Position numbers and translations under genes: made by a program. From positions 35,473 to 99,472 of the forward strand of contig CAJQUW010008954.1 of assembly GCA_907163375.1 (NCBI GenBank): DNA of 64,000 bases, in the 5' to 3' direction. Positions 21,396 to 34,740 of this stretch are shown in pieces. The notes under the pieces were generated by a model. The model saw only the letters and a list, made by a program, of their open reading frames with translations. It searched no databases and had not been told where the DNA came from. Source of the stretch: Prostheceraeus crozeri (taxonomy: Eukaryota > Platyhelminthes > Polycladida > Euryleptidae). Numbering within the stretch: position 1 is the first letter of the stretch; the number at the start of each line of letters is the position of its first letter.

Positions 21396-23599
21396 GATTG
21401 ACTGACATTCGCTTTATGGGACATTCGCACACTGGAATTCCAGGATTTCATCAGTGGGAATGTAACGAAAAATTCCGTCAACAACAAGCGTGCAGGAAAT
21501 GTAGATGCTTATGGGTTATCTTCCCACTGCCACTACCTTGCCACACCTTCTTCAAGTTAAATCTATCAGTGTAAGGGATGTGGCCTGGTCATTATCACTT
21601 CACGAGTTGTCTCGAAATGCCATCTTTCCCGACGAAGTCAGATCAATCTGCTGACATCGCCGCACTTCACGTTCTCGTCTCTAATTCAAAAGTACTTGTC
21701 TGATTTCCGTAAATTTTTGCATATGGATAGAAAATATACCCACATACGTGTTCGTGAAGTTTTGTGACGATTGCCACAGATTTTGGACAAATTTGAAGAC
21801 GTGGGAGAGGCAACCTATATATCACCCGAAGTAAAAGTAGCATGAGACAAATGTGCAGCTTAATAAGCTTGTGAGCAACATGTTATCGACATTGCAGCTG
21901 GCACATGTGCATACATCAAAGAAGTTGTTGATGTTGCCGACACATTTATAGATTATTCATTTGAGAAGAAGCGATGGAAATGCTGGAATAAAGAGTGATA
22001 AATTCTGTTAACATAATGTATCATGCCTTGTCTTTGAACATTTCAAAAATCACGTTTTTAAGTCACATTTTTAAGATGCTGGTATTGAATACGTCGATCG
22101 AGAAATTTCATTTCTCTGATAATAGTTCATTTTTGGTTCTCGGTTGAATTGGAGCTGATTTCTCGAATTTCAGATTTCTAAAGTCCTAAGACAGCAAGTG
22201 ACGATGACTTTATTTTTGACGCAACTTTATTCCATTGGAGCTTGCTGAAACGTTGTAGCGCACTGTTGGTGGATGCCTGCGTTAATTGTGAGCTAGTCTG
22301 TAGCATTCCTGACAAGCATCCCGATGTGAGCAGCATTCCTTAAAGGGGCTTTCTCTTTGCATTGACTCATTTCTTCCTTCTGCTGTTCAGTTATGTGCCC
22401 TGATGCTTTGCAGTTCTTTTTCATTTCATTGTAGGCTTCTTCAGAGCATCTGTTTTGTCCTAGTTCCTATCATTATTTGTCTGTTTTTCATTTTCCATTT
22501 CAGGTCAATTTTAATGATCGTTTGACTTTCGGATTCTTCATTTAAGTGACTTTTTCAGGACATGTCTTCTTTCTCTCCGATCGGTTATTCTAATGTTCAT
22601 TATTCTTATTTTGTATTCATCAAATATTTTAGTAAACAATGCGCGAATACAGAAATGAAATCGTTGCGGCAATCAAATCTGTCCTGCAAATGCGATGGTG
22701 AATCTTTTTTATTACTCTTTTATTCCTTTACAATATACACTGAATCTGCAGAGTTTACACTGATTTGAGTTGTTGATAAATTCAATTTGATGAAATGCAG
22801 ATTTCGAAAGGCCAAGTAGTTGTATCAGAATTAAAGCAAGTTGTCTATCAACTAAAGCATGCAGTCTTATCTTGTGATTATGTGAGTAATTTCCCTTTGC
22901 AGTCTATTCATGCCTGCATTTTACAGGTTTGTTAAGAGTTTCTGACTCGATATAATTTATTGGTCAAAAGTAAAAAGTAGCAAGCTGCACTTCGCACAAT
23001 CATGGATTGAAAATAAGATTTTAATGACTATAGACAATTTAATACATTATCTAATCAAGTTGCATTTCCATGTCAAAGAAATAGAACTGACCTTATATGA
23101 ACAATGATTTGAAATGTGTAATACTGGTGTGACGTAGTCCATAGATGTCGATGAGCGAGTGATAGCATTGAAATGATCATGTTTAAGAGAAATCTATGAA
23201 TATGGAGGGTATCAATAGGAAGTTGTAGCTCCATAGAAAATACATTGCAATTGGCGGGCATAAATTGGAAATTTCCGATTCCCGGCAACTTTGATAGAAT
23301 GCTGTGAAGTGAAGGCATGAACAGTTATTTCCTCAAAGTGCATGATTCTATTTGGATTGTGAGTTATGTGTAAATCTGAAAATTGACGAGCACCAATAAA
23401 TTCCATCACTCATTTCCAAGCACTTTTTACATCTATGATGATTTTTGCAATTGAATTTTGTATTTTAGCATTACTGACTTTATGCTCTTTCTTTTCATAC
23501 TTCATGATTAAATGCCGAAATATTGAACATTTGTATTGACTTAGAATGTCTTCTGTCAGTAAGCTTTCATTGGTGTTCGTCAATTTTTTTGATTTAGGG
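21396..23599. other. Unassigned sequence
   Basis: About 2.2 kb with no recognised gene or repeat. The open frames at 22562 and 23073-23409 have no recognisable domains. Confidence 0.4.
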
Positions 23600-23720
23600 C
23601 AGTGGTTCTTAACCTTTTTGCTCGGATTCCTCCCTAACAGTTGAAAGTATGTTTAATTCCTCCCTCGAAACTAGTAGGCCACTATTCAAGTTAAAAAAAG
23701 AAGTCAAAGATAGCAGTAAC
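23600..23720 (+). mobile_element. hAT-like left-end fragment
   Basis: CAGTGGTTCTTAACC at 23600 matches the end of the hAT element at 14521 for 12 bases, and CTCCCT words follow. I found no inverted partner within the next kilobase, so this is a solo end or a diverged element. Confidence 0.5.
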
Positions 23721-25199
23721 AAACATTTTCAAATGCAGACTTCAGGTCGCCTATCACGAAGAATTTAAGTAGGCCTACATGCAAATGGGAAGTGTTACAA
23801 GAAATCCAACAAAAAACTTATGAATGCATTGAGCCTGATAGTTGCTGCACACAGAAATATATTGGTAGCTTCTAAATCTGTGGTCGCAGTAGCTATTAAA
23901 CAGTAGCTGCATAATTAACATCTTGAATATTGGGAAGCGATTAACGAATGATAACTCACACGTGACGGTGAATCAACAAATCCTGTTCATCTCAAATACT
24001 CCTTCGAACCTCCTTCCTCCCCAAATGTTCGCACACAGAAGATAGGCTGCAACACCGTCAACGGCTCTCGCCGACAACTTCGCTTGGAGAGACCAGATTG
24101 GGTGAGCGGGCGTTGTTCATGCCGCGTTAAATACGTCTGAAGATTCGCTCACGGTCAACTACCAATTGTTTGGTCATCCATTGTCTCATGACATAGTCAT
24201 GTACCGTAGATAGCTGACAAGCTGGACTTTTGCATGACATTGGAACTTGAAATGTATGCCACGGAAAAATTATTCCTCTAACAATGGAATGGAGATTGCT
24301 CTCACAAAACAATAAAATGCATAATAAAGCAAGAGGACAAACTGCCTAGCACACAACAATTGATTGCGCTCCTTCCAGTGCATTGGAGGATTGGAGTATC
24401 TGTTATCTCCCGCACGGTGATAATCTGCTTTACAGGTCAAATAATGAGGTAGGATATCTACATTTCATGCACAGAGACCAATAAATTTTCATAGAAATGC
24501 GCATGATTATAATTGGTTAATGGACATTTGCCACAGATATACAAGACAAGCTACCCCATGATTCCTGGTGGACAGAAATCGCAAAATCCTCGTCCTGTTT
24601 GCAGGATCAAATATCTCTACATTTTCCTTCCTTAAAAAACCTACTTTTTTGAAAACTGCATTCAACTTTCAAAATGAATTGTTGCACTGCATGCGCTGAT
24701 CGAACTGACACAGCCATGCATCATCTCCACAGTCACTCAATGTCTCCTTTTCGGCACCACATGAACTAGATGATGTTATATTAACCCTTGCTCCCTGGCG
24801 AAATTTTTGAATGTCTTTTAAATCAAGCAAGCTATGTCACCAGATTTCTAACGGCTTACTTTCTATGCATTATGCAGCTTTTGACAGAAGGATAATAGAT
24901 TTGGCGTGAGACCTATTTCAAAATTTGAATGTTTGGCATATTTTTGCTGATTTCAGTATATTCATTTCCAATGTATATTGCGGTGTCAATTCTTGATGAA
25001 ATAAGTTGAGATTATATAGAGGATTCTTCCTATCAATATGAGGATATTCACAAATGCAAAATCTCTGAATTTGAAGTCATCTACTTATTATGCACGCATG
25101 TTTGAAATTCAAGCCTCAAATGTGATTCTTTATTATTTCTGTACTGTTTAGTTCTGGATCTGATCAGCAATTATTGACATTTTCAGAATCATGTTCCTT
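23721..25199. other. Unassigned sequence
   Basis: No recognised coding region, RNA or repeat boundary. Confidence 0.4.
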
Positions 25200-25973
25200 C
25201 CATGAGGGAAAGCATCTTGCGAATATCAACAGATTATCTGGCGAGGTAGCGATTTTGTGGATAATTTTTTTAAAGGTTCATTTTCGTGTAAAAACTATCT
25301 CCGCATGTGAAAATGGTCATCATCTATCCAAAAACATGTGTAAAATTAAAAAACGACAATTGGTGAAAACGTTGCTATAATTAGTTGGTACATATTTATT
25401 TACTAATGCGAGCTGATTTTTCGCCAACCGGCGAAATCGTGGATATTGTAATAACTAATTAGTGGTAAGTAGTAATGTTCGTATATTACCTTCACATGAA
25501 AATATATTGTATACTCAGTCTGATCTGATAAAAAGGGATCTTTTTTAATTCACGAAGGCTTAAACTAAAAAAGTATTTATCTTCCATGAATGTCGCAGTA
25601 AATACTATTATATGATTCAAATATTTGTCATTGCTGTAAATTATTAAATGTCAAGAGATGTTATGAAAATTGATATATGCGGATTCTCTATATTCTTATC
25701 ATTATCAAAGAATGATAGTCTGCACTTATTTCTTAGATAGATTAGCTATATGTGGGGGAAGGTGAGGAGGTGAGGGAGAAATAGAGCCTCGGCTGTAGAG
25801 GCGGATTACTAAAGAAAATAAGAGAGAAAGTCAAAAGTAAAAGGTGGCATACAGAGCGCGAATTGTCGACGGCGAACTTCGCCAGCGAATATGCCGCAAA
25901 TATGACTGAACTGTAGCATGATAATATGTAGCTGATTATCTGCCAGTTTTTCGCAAGATTCGTTCCCACAGGG
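25200..25973 (-). mobile_element. MITE family 1, copy 3 (about 774 bp)
   Basis: The right end TCGTTCCCACAGGG is intact; the left end (CCATGAGGGAAAGCATCTTG) has three changes from the consensus. The interior matches copy 2 almost base for base, in the same orientation. The bases outside are TT on both sides rather than TA, so either the target rule is not strictly TA or the flanks have mutated. Confidence 0.92.
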
Positions 25974-26576
25974 TTTTAGCTTCAGTGTCTCGATGAATGT
26001 CACCGAATTGGGCTGTTTCTTTACCTGCAGAAACTAAATACTGTAATGTGCGATTTTAGTGATATTTGAGTTCAACTAAAAGTTTGAATTATTTGACCTT
26101 TGACTTCATCTAATACAATGATGTAATCACAGGTAAATTTCATCAACCACCTTAACCATAGATCTTTTGATTCGTGTATGGTTTATTTTATAATTTTTGT
26201 TGTCATTTTCCATTTCAAATAGTGATCTAAGAAGAACTTGTTGAAAATTGGCGGTTTTTATCTTTTGATATTCACCTCAGCCCAGAAAAATGCCCTCATC
26301 CCAGAGATGACCTGAAAAATGAAAATAGTGCTGTTTTTCTGAATTCCGTTTCAATGCCCTCTAGATTCATGTGTGGACTGGCAAATTTGGTGCCAGTTTG
26401 GGAGAGCAGGGTGGGCAAAATTCTGTACTTAAAAGAAGGCTATCGTGCAGGAGGGATTCCCTGATACATTTTGTAATTCAAGGATTCATGATCATTGAGG
26501 TAAAAAAGCCAAAAAATCAACTCCCCCTTAGGTCGAACGTTTTGATAAAATAGCAAATGTAAAATTTATGTACAGG
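25974..26576. other. Unassigned sequence
   Basis: No recognised feature. Confidence 0.4.
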
Positions 26577-27198
26577 CAGGGACGGCCCTAGGGGAAGACA
26601 AGCGAGGCGGTTCGCCTATTTCACTTGCATACTCGAGTCTATCTCAAAATGTTTTAAAGATGATGGCTAAGTTTCTAAGTTCAAGTTAGATAAAAGTCAA
26701 GTCATTTCATCATTATATTTGCATGTACATGCACTTACTGACGCCAATAGAGACAAGATGTCTGCATTTTCACATGATGACATGACCAAATTTCAAATAA
26801 AGCTAGATAGACTATTGTGTTTACAACCTGTTCAAATATACATTTTTTCAATTCTTAGATAATCGAATAGATCATTTTACATACTGCTCATAATCTATAA
26901 ATTGCATTCATGAAAACAATTCCCGCTATTATTTGTTTTGCTTTGGCATACTTGATCGCATGCACCACTAGGCTTGAATTGCATGAATCTGGGATTAACT
27001 AAATTTGTTTCCAAGTCTTCTTTTCTATGTTCCGCTGCTTGCCAAAGACAATGTTTTTTGAAAAGAAATTGTTTTGCAATAAGCTCAATGGCTTAGCGGT
27101 TGTTGAAGTGTGATTGCGATTGAAAACAAAATGGGCCTACTACCGTAGTAGAGATGCATAGGATATACGTGGACCCGCGCTCGCTAGGGCCGACCCTG
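26577..27198. mobile_element. 622-bp inverted-repeat element with CAGGGNCGGCCCTAG ends
   Basis: The left end reads CAGGGACGGCCCTAGG; the right end, inverted, reads CAGGGTCGGCCCTAGCG. The CAGGG start and GGCCCTAGG subterminus resemble common hAT-type MITEs of animals. No convincing 8-bp duplication is visible and no transposase is encoded. Confidence 0.65.
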
Positions 27199-29130
27199 GC
27201 CAACGTTTCAACAGTCACTGATGTTCTGCCAACGCACTGATATTGTTCGATAGCTTTAAGCTGTTTTCATACTCTTTAAAGCGGATGTTAAAAGGACGCG
27301 AGGTATGTACGAATCTTTCCGGTATATGCTAGTAAAGCAGTAAACTACAAAACGGTTATCGCATACGCGGCGCTGATCATGCATACAGACCTTTTTATGA
27401 CTGCCCTTAAGAAACATTTCCAACTCGGAAGTTTCTTCATACATGGCTTTTGCGAACAATTGTTAAACCAGAACTAAAATAGCTTTCCAGCAATAACGGA
27501 TGTATTCTTCATCAAAACATTAAATTGCTCACTTTCCGTATTTCTTCTTTAACGACGCCCTATAATAAAGCCACAGCTGAAAGATCAACTTTTTAATAAA
27601 TGCCGAACCTCTGATAGCAAGAAATTAGAAAAGAATGATTAAATGCAGTACACACTACCGTCATTTGAGCTAGAAAGCAAAGTTGCAATGATCAATTCAT
27701 TTATTATCAGTAGGTAGCCTAATTTTTACATAGGCTAGAAGTCATTCGAACTTTCATCTGGCGCAAATTCAGATCACCTATATTGTCATATTACCTTCTA
27801 ATCCCCTCTTTAACCTCTCTATGTTAGCCTTAATCAATCTTTTCCTTAATTAACCAAGTTTCCTTAATTTTCTTCTGAGGGGCATGTATGTAGTGGTGAA
27901 ATGACTCGTCCTACTTCATCAAAGTTTGATAGAAGATCTCTTGACTGAAGCGCTATAATATGTACCTTCATATTCAATTTCAGATGACTCAGGCCAACTG
28001 CTGCATTTTTCTTGTGTATTAGAAGAACTCAACATTCCGTGTTTTGCTTAACTTGTTTAACGTTCGGCAATTCGGCTGACTGAGATTCTTGGAAAATTCA
28101 GCTGACAACACTGACCTCGCTGCCTTTTCTAGTATGCAGAACCCACTGGTCTTGAAGCCTATCAGGTAGAAGATTATAAGATAACATAATGTATATTCTT
28201 TTGTGAATGGAATTACAGATACTACAATACGTGTAACACAGAAAATATTCCAGTTGTATACAAAAAAAGTAAATCTGAAAAAGTCACTTATTCGCCAAAG
28301 TCAGATAATAAATGGGAAGAAAGAGTTTTTATACCGTTGAGTGCGGCATAGTGGAAGACGGTAGTGTTGCTGCAATCCTTCTGGCAAAAGGTCGTAGAAG
28401 GTGATTCTCATTGCTTTCAATACGATGGAAAAATCTCAATCTTTGATTAGTTCTTCTTGTTTATTATGCGTGTGTCAGTTCATATCATAACCATCATTGT
28501 CTAGTAATATTAGTGTTTCTGATTGCAAACTGAACATTAGAATATTAAACTCGATAATTTGAAGTTTCCATCGAGAAGCCCTTTCTTAAGACAGGGATTA
28601 TCAACGGAAAAGCATCTGCTGCTGGAAACTACAATGCCGGCAAAAGTTGTCGAGGTCAGCCTCTTCATTCATTTACACTTACTCGCCATCGTCTCAGTCT
28701 ATACTATGACCCAAAACCGTAGACAAAAACACCAAGGCCCATGGAACTATCTCTAACTGCATATATAACTTTTTCATTATTCGTGGAAACTTGAAGATTA
28801 GTATTTTTCATATCATTTCAAGGCATAGACGTATTCCTATATATATTTAGATGTCCTGAAGACTGAGATGATGAGGGGTTGTTGCACCATCATACATACA
28901 TTAAAATGTACAATTTAAAACACCAACTCTATTTCATAAGTGTCCCTAATTATCTTAGTCAAACATAAAATTTTGACATGTTCATTTGCTGATTTGTTGA
29001 GACAGAAGATTCTTGTTCTTAATGTTAGAGAAGCCATCTGCCAATGAGTTCAGTTTCAACCTACTAGCATGTTTCAATGCCCAGGTACGTTGTCCCTTCA
29101 TCTCGAAGCGTCTGATTGCAAGCTTCGTAG
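27199..29130. other. Unassigned sequence
   Basis: About 1.9 kb without a recognised feature. Short open frames at 27256-27459 and 28559-28756 have no recognisable domains. Confidence 0.4.
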
Positions 29131-29139
29131 ATTCTGCCC

Positions 29140-29590
29140 CAGTGTTTGACTGGACCAAAATTGCCACACAATCAAATATCAATGATGCACCACAAAGTGA
29201 TGACGGAGTCATGTCGCAAGCGCCGCACTGCACTTGCCCTCAGCATGGACCTCTCAAACACGTTCAGTGAAGTCAATCATACCACCATCTACCAGATCTT
29301 CCGAACCTTTGGCTTGAGAGGTCCAGTTAACCACCAGCCTTGAAACTTCATTTATAATCGCTCTCAAAGAACCAGAGAACACGACAGATATTCGTCTACA
29401 CAACTCCTGAGGATGGGTGTCCCTCAAGACAGTTTGCTATCCCCACACTTCTTTCATCTGTATAAGCAGTCCATTCTAGAAATAGAAGCGCCTAAAAATG
29501 CATCAAACCAACACTCAGAAGCTGTATCGTCACCAGTGCCAGTTATCCTGATGATGCGCATATTTCCTGTTCCCACATAGTCCCTACAGC
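29140..29590 (+). pseudogene. Decayed LINE reverse-transcriptase fragment
   Basis: Three reverse-transcriptase landmarks appear in order. ALSMDLSNTFSEVNHTTIYQ (about 29236-29295) corresponds to the block with the first catalytic aspartate in L-D-F-S-K-A-F-D-x-V-N-H. GVPQDSLLSPHFFHLYK (29416-29466) corresponds to G-V-P-Q-G-S-x-L-S-P-x-L-F. YPDDAH (29544-29561) corresponds to Y-A-D-D. Stops and at least one frameshift separate them, and the spacing is shorter than in intact enzymes. This is a jockey/CR1-like relic with no activity. Confidence 0.75.
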
Positions 29591-30429
29591 TGTTGTGGTG
29601 TATCTGAATACTGCGTAGGTCTCTAGAAGTGGTCGGTCGTCTAACAGGAGAACCCTAACAGGCTCCTCTCTTTTCATCGGCTATTGCTCCCGTGACTTCT
29701 TTATTCTTGGAAGTTGCACTAACTCTCTCATGATGATGTTAGAACTCAACAACAATGGGTCTTCAATGTGATTCTGTCATAAATTGTTTTTTCCAATTGG
29801 TGTCATTCATTATTAAGTTAATTGAATTAAAGGATCACTCAGTCTTCTTGAAATATCCAATTTTTTATTATTACACCAGTAAATCAGCACTGCTAAGTAT
29901 ATCGTGTTCGAATGTCGAGAATTTGCAGAAGCATTGGAAGTCTGATGGCTCGACGAGGTCAGGTCGCTGTTCTGTAACTGTGAGATAGAGCAGGTGATGC
30001 ATTATTGATGAGGAAGAAATTCTGCATCACCATGTGGTTCTGCATATTCTTCAATTACATTTCTTCCCTCAAAGAATATACGACAGCTTGAGAAGAGAGA
30101 AATGTCAACGCAGAATGAAAATGACAATCTGACGCTGATATACGACTTCTCATAAGAATTTGTGTATTTTGAAAACGAGGTTATCGAAAATACATAACTA
30201 AATGTTTGCAGATTTCAACAACAGATAATTGCTCATATAATAAAAAACAAGTTCAGTAGATCGCTGTAGTAATATTGACTGTGATGAGCGTCCGAGATAT
30301 TATTGTCTATTACGGACCGACATCTTGGTCCACGTTGCTGTAGTTACCCAGGATAATTCCAATCCCCTACGACAATTTGTTGACAATCTTTCCAAGAAAT
30401 TTTCAAAACTAAAGTATTCTCTCCCGGCG
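29591..30429. other. Unassigned sequence
   Basis: No recognised feature. Confidence 0.4.
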
Positions 30430-30532
30430 AAGTACTTATGACACAATGAAAGAAAGATAAAATACATGACCCGAAACGTTGGCAACTCATGTATCTATAC
30501 TTTATCTTTCTTTCATTGTGGCATAAATACTT
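30430..30532. repeat. Hairpin with about 40-bp arms and CCCGAAACGTTGGCAA loop
   Basis: The left arm (30430-30469) and right arm (30487-30532) are inverted copies with a few mismatches and a 6-base insertion in the right arm. Both arms contain the complement pair CAATGAAAGAAAGATAAA / TTTATCTTTCTTTCATTG. The loop CCCGAAACGTTGGCAA resembles motifs common near Penelope-like elements and other animal repeats. Confidence 0.8.
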
Positions 30533-33458
30533 TCAATTTATCAATAAATAAATCAATAAATAAAAATTTATCAATCTTTCGCAGAAGATGGAGCTGAGGA
30601 GATGGGATCTGCTACCATTGATTGCCTCGAAAAGGCGGCGGCAGGTCTCATCCCTGGCATTTAAGATGTCAGAATTTGGAGAGATACCCATAATTCTGAT
30701 GGCGGTGTATATTGCTTAGCTGAACGGAAATAGTGATTTTCAAGGACAATATCTCTACAGATGTCGGATTGCTTTCTGGTTCACAATAAGATCTTCAATT
30801 ATTGCCACAAAGATATCTTCACATATGATTGAGTAGCAATAGATTATAACTCGCATTGTCCGAGTTGCCATGCGAATGGTTGACATTACTGTGAGTAGGC
30901 CTACTATCAGCTGGAGTTTGCTGTATCATCAAGAGGAACCCTTCAATTCTGCACTTGAAATTTCCCTCTACTTAGTAGATTCTTTGTTTTTCCGCGAAGC
31001 ACCTGTCCATAAATGCTTGATGTATGCAACCTATCTTCTCATAACAACCACTAATATATCGCTCTAAACGCATGTTATTGAGCAAATTACAAATACCTTG
31101 TTATTGAAATAATTAGGAGCTGTGCAAAACTGCTCGCCGCTTACAAAAGGAAACTAAACTATTGCTAAAAGAGCTAATTGCATGCGTCAAAATCCTAAAA
31201 ACCATGAAGGCTCACTTTCAACTTAGAAATACCGGCAAATTTTTATTTGGGTTATTTTTTGTTGGCAATTGCTAACATTATTTTTAGCAATATTTCCGGG
31301 AATAATTGCTCTTCACAACCGATACCTTTCAACACACACTTTATGTTGTCGTCCTATAAATTTTGTCTTCTGCATTACGGACCCGTTCGTCAACGGCGCC
31401 ATTAACAGGCACCTGATGTCAAAGCACTGCTGCCTTCATGAACTTTTTAATCGGTCCAAAATGTCACAATACATAGAGTAGGTATCCCTACTCTATATCG
31501 CAATACCTATGATGATGAAGCTCTTCTTGCAGGACCAGCATAGACCGGTCACTTGTCATCACTGGCATCAGACAAAGGTAATCTTGCCTCTACTAGTAGA
31601 AGCTCAGTCCACGTTAAATGTAGACTGTTGAATTGGTTTGGATTAAAGATAAGCGATTGTACCCAGGTTGGACTGCACCTCCTATCATAAACCCGAACTC
31701 ACAGATTTAAGAAGTCTTTCAGAATTTATGCATATTTTTTCTCTGACAGGTTGATGCAGCATCTTTCTTACATGTACGTGATGCAATTGTCTGGGCGATT
31801 GTTTTCATCAATATTTTTACCTTTTTGCATTTTTCTGATAAAATAGAAAGGGGAATTATTATTTCTTAAACCATGATTCGTTCGCTTTCCGGGTTGTATT
31901 TTAGACTTTTTGATATCTTAGGTATATACACTTGCGATTTCATGGATTTATTTTATCATGAATTTCTATAATATACTAGCTATCTACAGCACTATCATAG
32001 AAATCCATGACTTTAGTTTTGCCTCCAAGAAATATACAAGGCTTTAGTGCTACCTCAGAAATCTATGACATGCGTCAAAGTTATTGACAATTATTGAATC
32101 ATGCCTGCATTTGTGCTTCCCATGTGTACAAGTGGATTCAGTATTTGTCATTTGATAGTGCTAATGTGTGTTCTGAGCTCAATTAATTTTGGTGTCAAGA
32201 GGGTCCTTTGTGGAATAACCATCAAAAATGTCATGAAGCCGTGTGGCTCAATTGGAAGTTCAGATTCTTTCAAACATTTTCATGTCCTCAAAATCGGTGA
32301 AAATGTGATTTATTTCAGCATCAGCAAGCATCTACTTCATGATCTAAACATTGTATAGGCCTACTTTCTTCTAGTTGCTTCTCAACAACAACATTAATCA
32401 TTCTGAAAACATAATGTTCATCACATTGATCAACCAGGAAGTTTTCGTTGGAAATTGTGTGGTAAAAAATATACTCAATCTCGCAAGCACTTTCAAAAAA
32501 CGCCGTAAACCATTATGTGACAAATATCATGCATTAATCATTATATCCTGAAATAATCTGAATGTACTTCGAAAGAAATCGTTTATGGCACCAACACAGC
32601 AAGTGCGTAAGAAATATGGTTGATGGTTAGAACACACTTGGCCAACTCCTTAAAGACTTGTGCTCCGATTGACATATTCATAAACCAACTCAGTCATGCT
32701 TTCATTTGAGTAGTTAATTGGAACAATTAATGTGATGGTTTTTCCACAAAAGAAGCTCATGTTCAATTGCTAATAAAAGTTCCAATGACATCTGCATCAT
32801 CTATTTTAAAGTATCGTGACATTTGATCCAAATGACAATTGATTGAAGGATGGATTGAAGGATGAAGTCAAGGCACTCTTGTTTTCGCATCTAATAAACC
32901 TTTGTTTTCTTGCTTTCTCACTTCATTGAGTTGAGTTGCGTCCACCATATTTCACCAACCATGGCAGCCTGGAAGTACCAAGTGATGTAATAGAAGAAAG
33001 GAAGTGTGAATATCAACTCAAGTTCTATGCAATATTTGCCACAGCATTGTAGAAATGTTCGTAATGTAAGTGAACTGTCATAGAAGTTTGACTACTAAGA
33101 ATAGACTCGCTATGTTTCCGAGATTTATTTTTATAAATTCAGGAAATATATCATGGTTTAACTAGAAATAATATTAAATCCTAATAATCTCCAGATCTAA
33201 ATCTTAAATATTCTCGAGCTTTCGGCTCTCGGGATTTAAAAACATAAAACCCGAAATACCATAAATTATTTACTACTTACTTGTATATTCACATTTTGGT
33301 TTATTATTATGTCGTTTTTTATCGAAGTTGTTCCCTGATGCAATTTATTTTCAAAACTGTCAGAATATTATCATTTCAATTTCAGTCATCGACGGTTGAG
33401 AACTTTCTGAGGCAGGCAATGACAGCATCAAGAGACGTCACACACAGTTTGTCTGCAA
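30533..33458. other. Mostly unassigned sequence
   Basis: About 2.9 kb with no recognised gene. A short palindrome AGAGTAGGTATCCCTACTCT lies near 31475-31495. The open frames at 31269 and 32101 have no recognisable domain. Confidence 0.4.
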
Positions 33459-33755
33459 AAAGCAGCATTTATTAATTATTGCAGGCGCACTAACATATAC
33501 GACTTGCCAGTAATGTGTTTAAAGTGATATTTAATGAATGGCCGTCGAAATTTCACTAACTTGCTAATTTCAAATCTCAAATTTACCTGTGCATGGCTGC
33601 AACTTTAAACAGGGAGTTGCGTCGATGTTGGGAGATGTGAACTAGGCCTGCTGATGATTCCTGATATTGGATGAAATAGCAGCTATTCAGGTCTGTCTCC
33701 ATTTTTGGATGCAACTCAACATCTAATTATTCTATTTATATTTTTACTATGCTGT
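33459..33755 (+). repeat. Dispersed repeat, block order A-B (permuted copy)
   Basis: Block A (about 33459-33587, with AAAAAGCAGCATTTATTAAT and GCCAGTAATGTGTTTAAAGT) precedes block B (about 33607-33755, with GTCGATGTTGGGAGATGT and GATGCAACTCAACATCTAAT). The copy at 7726-7980 has the same blocks on the same strand in the reverse order. Confidence 0.8.
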
Positions 33756-34018
33756 CACCGTTTCTATAATATTGAATAAGTCGGTGCAGTGTTTGAGGAG
33801 AGTACAGTTAAATCCGCCTGATGGTCTTTCCTGAAGACTGCAAACGGTGTCTAGGTAGATCTACGAGGAATTGAACCTTGGATGAAGCTTTCATGCAGAT
33901 TGATTGACCTTTGTTTCTTAGCTGTTGTAGATGACACAGCTCCAATGCAGAAATTGGCTCAAGGTCATGTCGCCTGGTTGATGTGGATAAAGGTAGTGAA
34001 GGTCTGATGATCCACATA

Positions 34019-34340
34019 TAGTCGACGACAAAAAGTTTGCACGGACTTCTTTCTTAATGCAAAATATGCTTTATGAACATTGTGATAACATGAACTATAC
34101 TTTTATGGTATTAAGCCAATGGTTTTAGTTGAATTAAGGATAGAACAATATCTGAATACTCATATAGACAAATGCAGTAATTCAGAAATCAGAATTGTGT
34201 CAGATAGTTACTTTATATAAAAATTAATATTTTTGACGCTGATATGAAAAATGTAGTCTTTTCGTTGTATTTTTCTACGCCTGAAAATACGCATGAAATT
34301 ATGAAGTTGCATGAATACGCAAACTTTTTCTCGTCGACTG
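34019..34340. mobile_element. 322-bp Tc1/mariner-like MITE
   Basis: Both ends carry GTCGACGANAAAAAGTTTGC in inverted orientation. TA precedes the left end (34017-34018) and follows the right end (34341-34342). The right end preserves CAG before TCGACG; the left has TAG. The end sequence and TA target site fit a Tc1/mariner non-autonomous element. Confidence 0.85.
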
Positions 34341-34670
34341 TACACTGTAGAGAACAGAATCGAGCAGAAAGATCATGATTACATAATCGTGAATCAATTA
34401 ACCTAAAATATGCGTTTTCAACGTTGTTCCTCGTTTTCTACATTTCCTGCGCTCCGCAGAATTCAAGAGTCCTTCGTCGTGATACACCATTGGAGAAACA
34501 GCGTCTGTGATGCTCAAAGTCTATTCATTAGCTCAACGAAAGTCTTATGGATGGAATAGGTGAAGTTCTAATGACATGAGTTGCACTCGCAGCTTTCCCT
34601 TCAGCGATAGGCTTCATTCAGAAATGAAAGGGGAAACGTGTACTCACAGACTATTTGAGGTCGCTATAAT

Positions 34671-34740
34671 GCAATCGCGTAGCCAGGATTTCATTTCCGA
34701 GGGGATATGTCCCCCTTGTCCCCCCTTGGCTACGCCACTG
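34671..34740. mobile_element. 70-bp inverted-repeat element with CGTAGCCAGG ends
   Basis: The left end contains CGCGTAGCCAGG, and the right end CTTGGCTACGCCACTG is its inverted counterpart. Only about 30 bases, rich in CCCCC, separate them. This type of end (TGGCTACGCCACTG) is common in animal repeat families. Confidence 0.6.

Noticed and set aside
25742..25969. Short conserved frames shared among the MITE copies (also 8421, 16124, 25174, 54610, 55210)
   Set aside because: They are conserved only because the element copies are similar. They vary in length and have no protein features.
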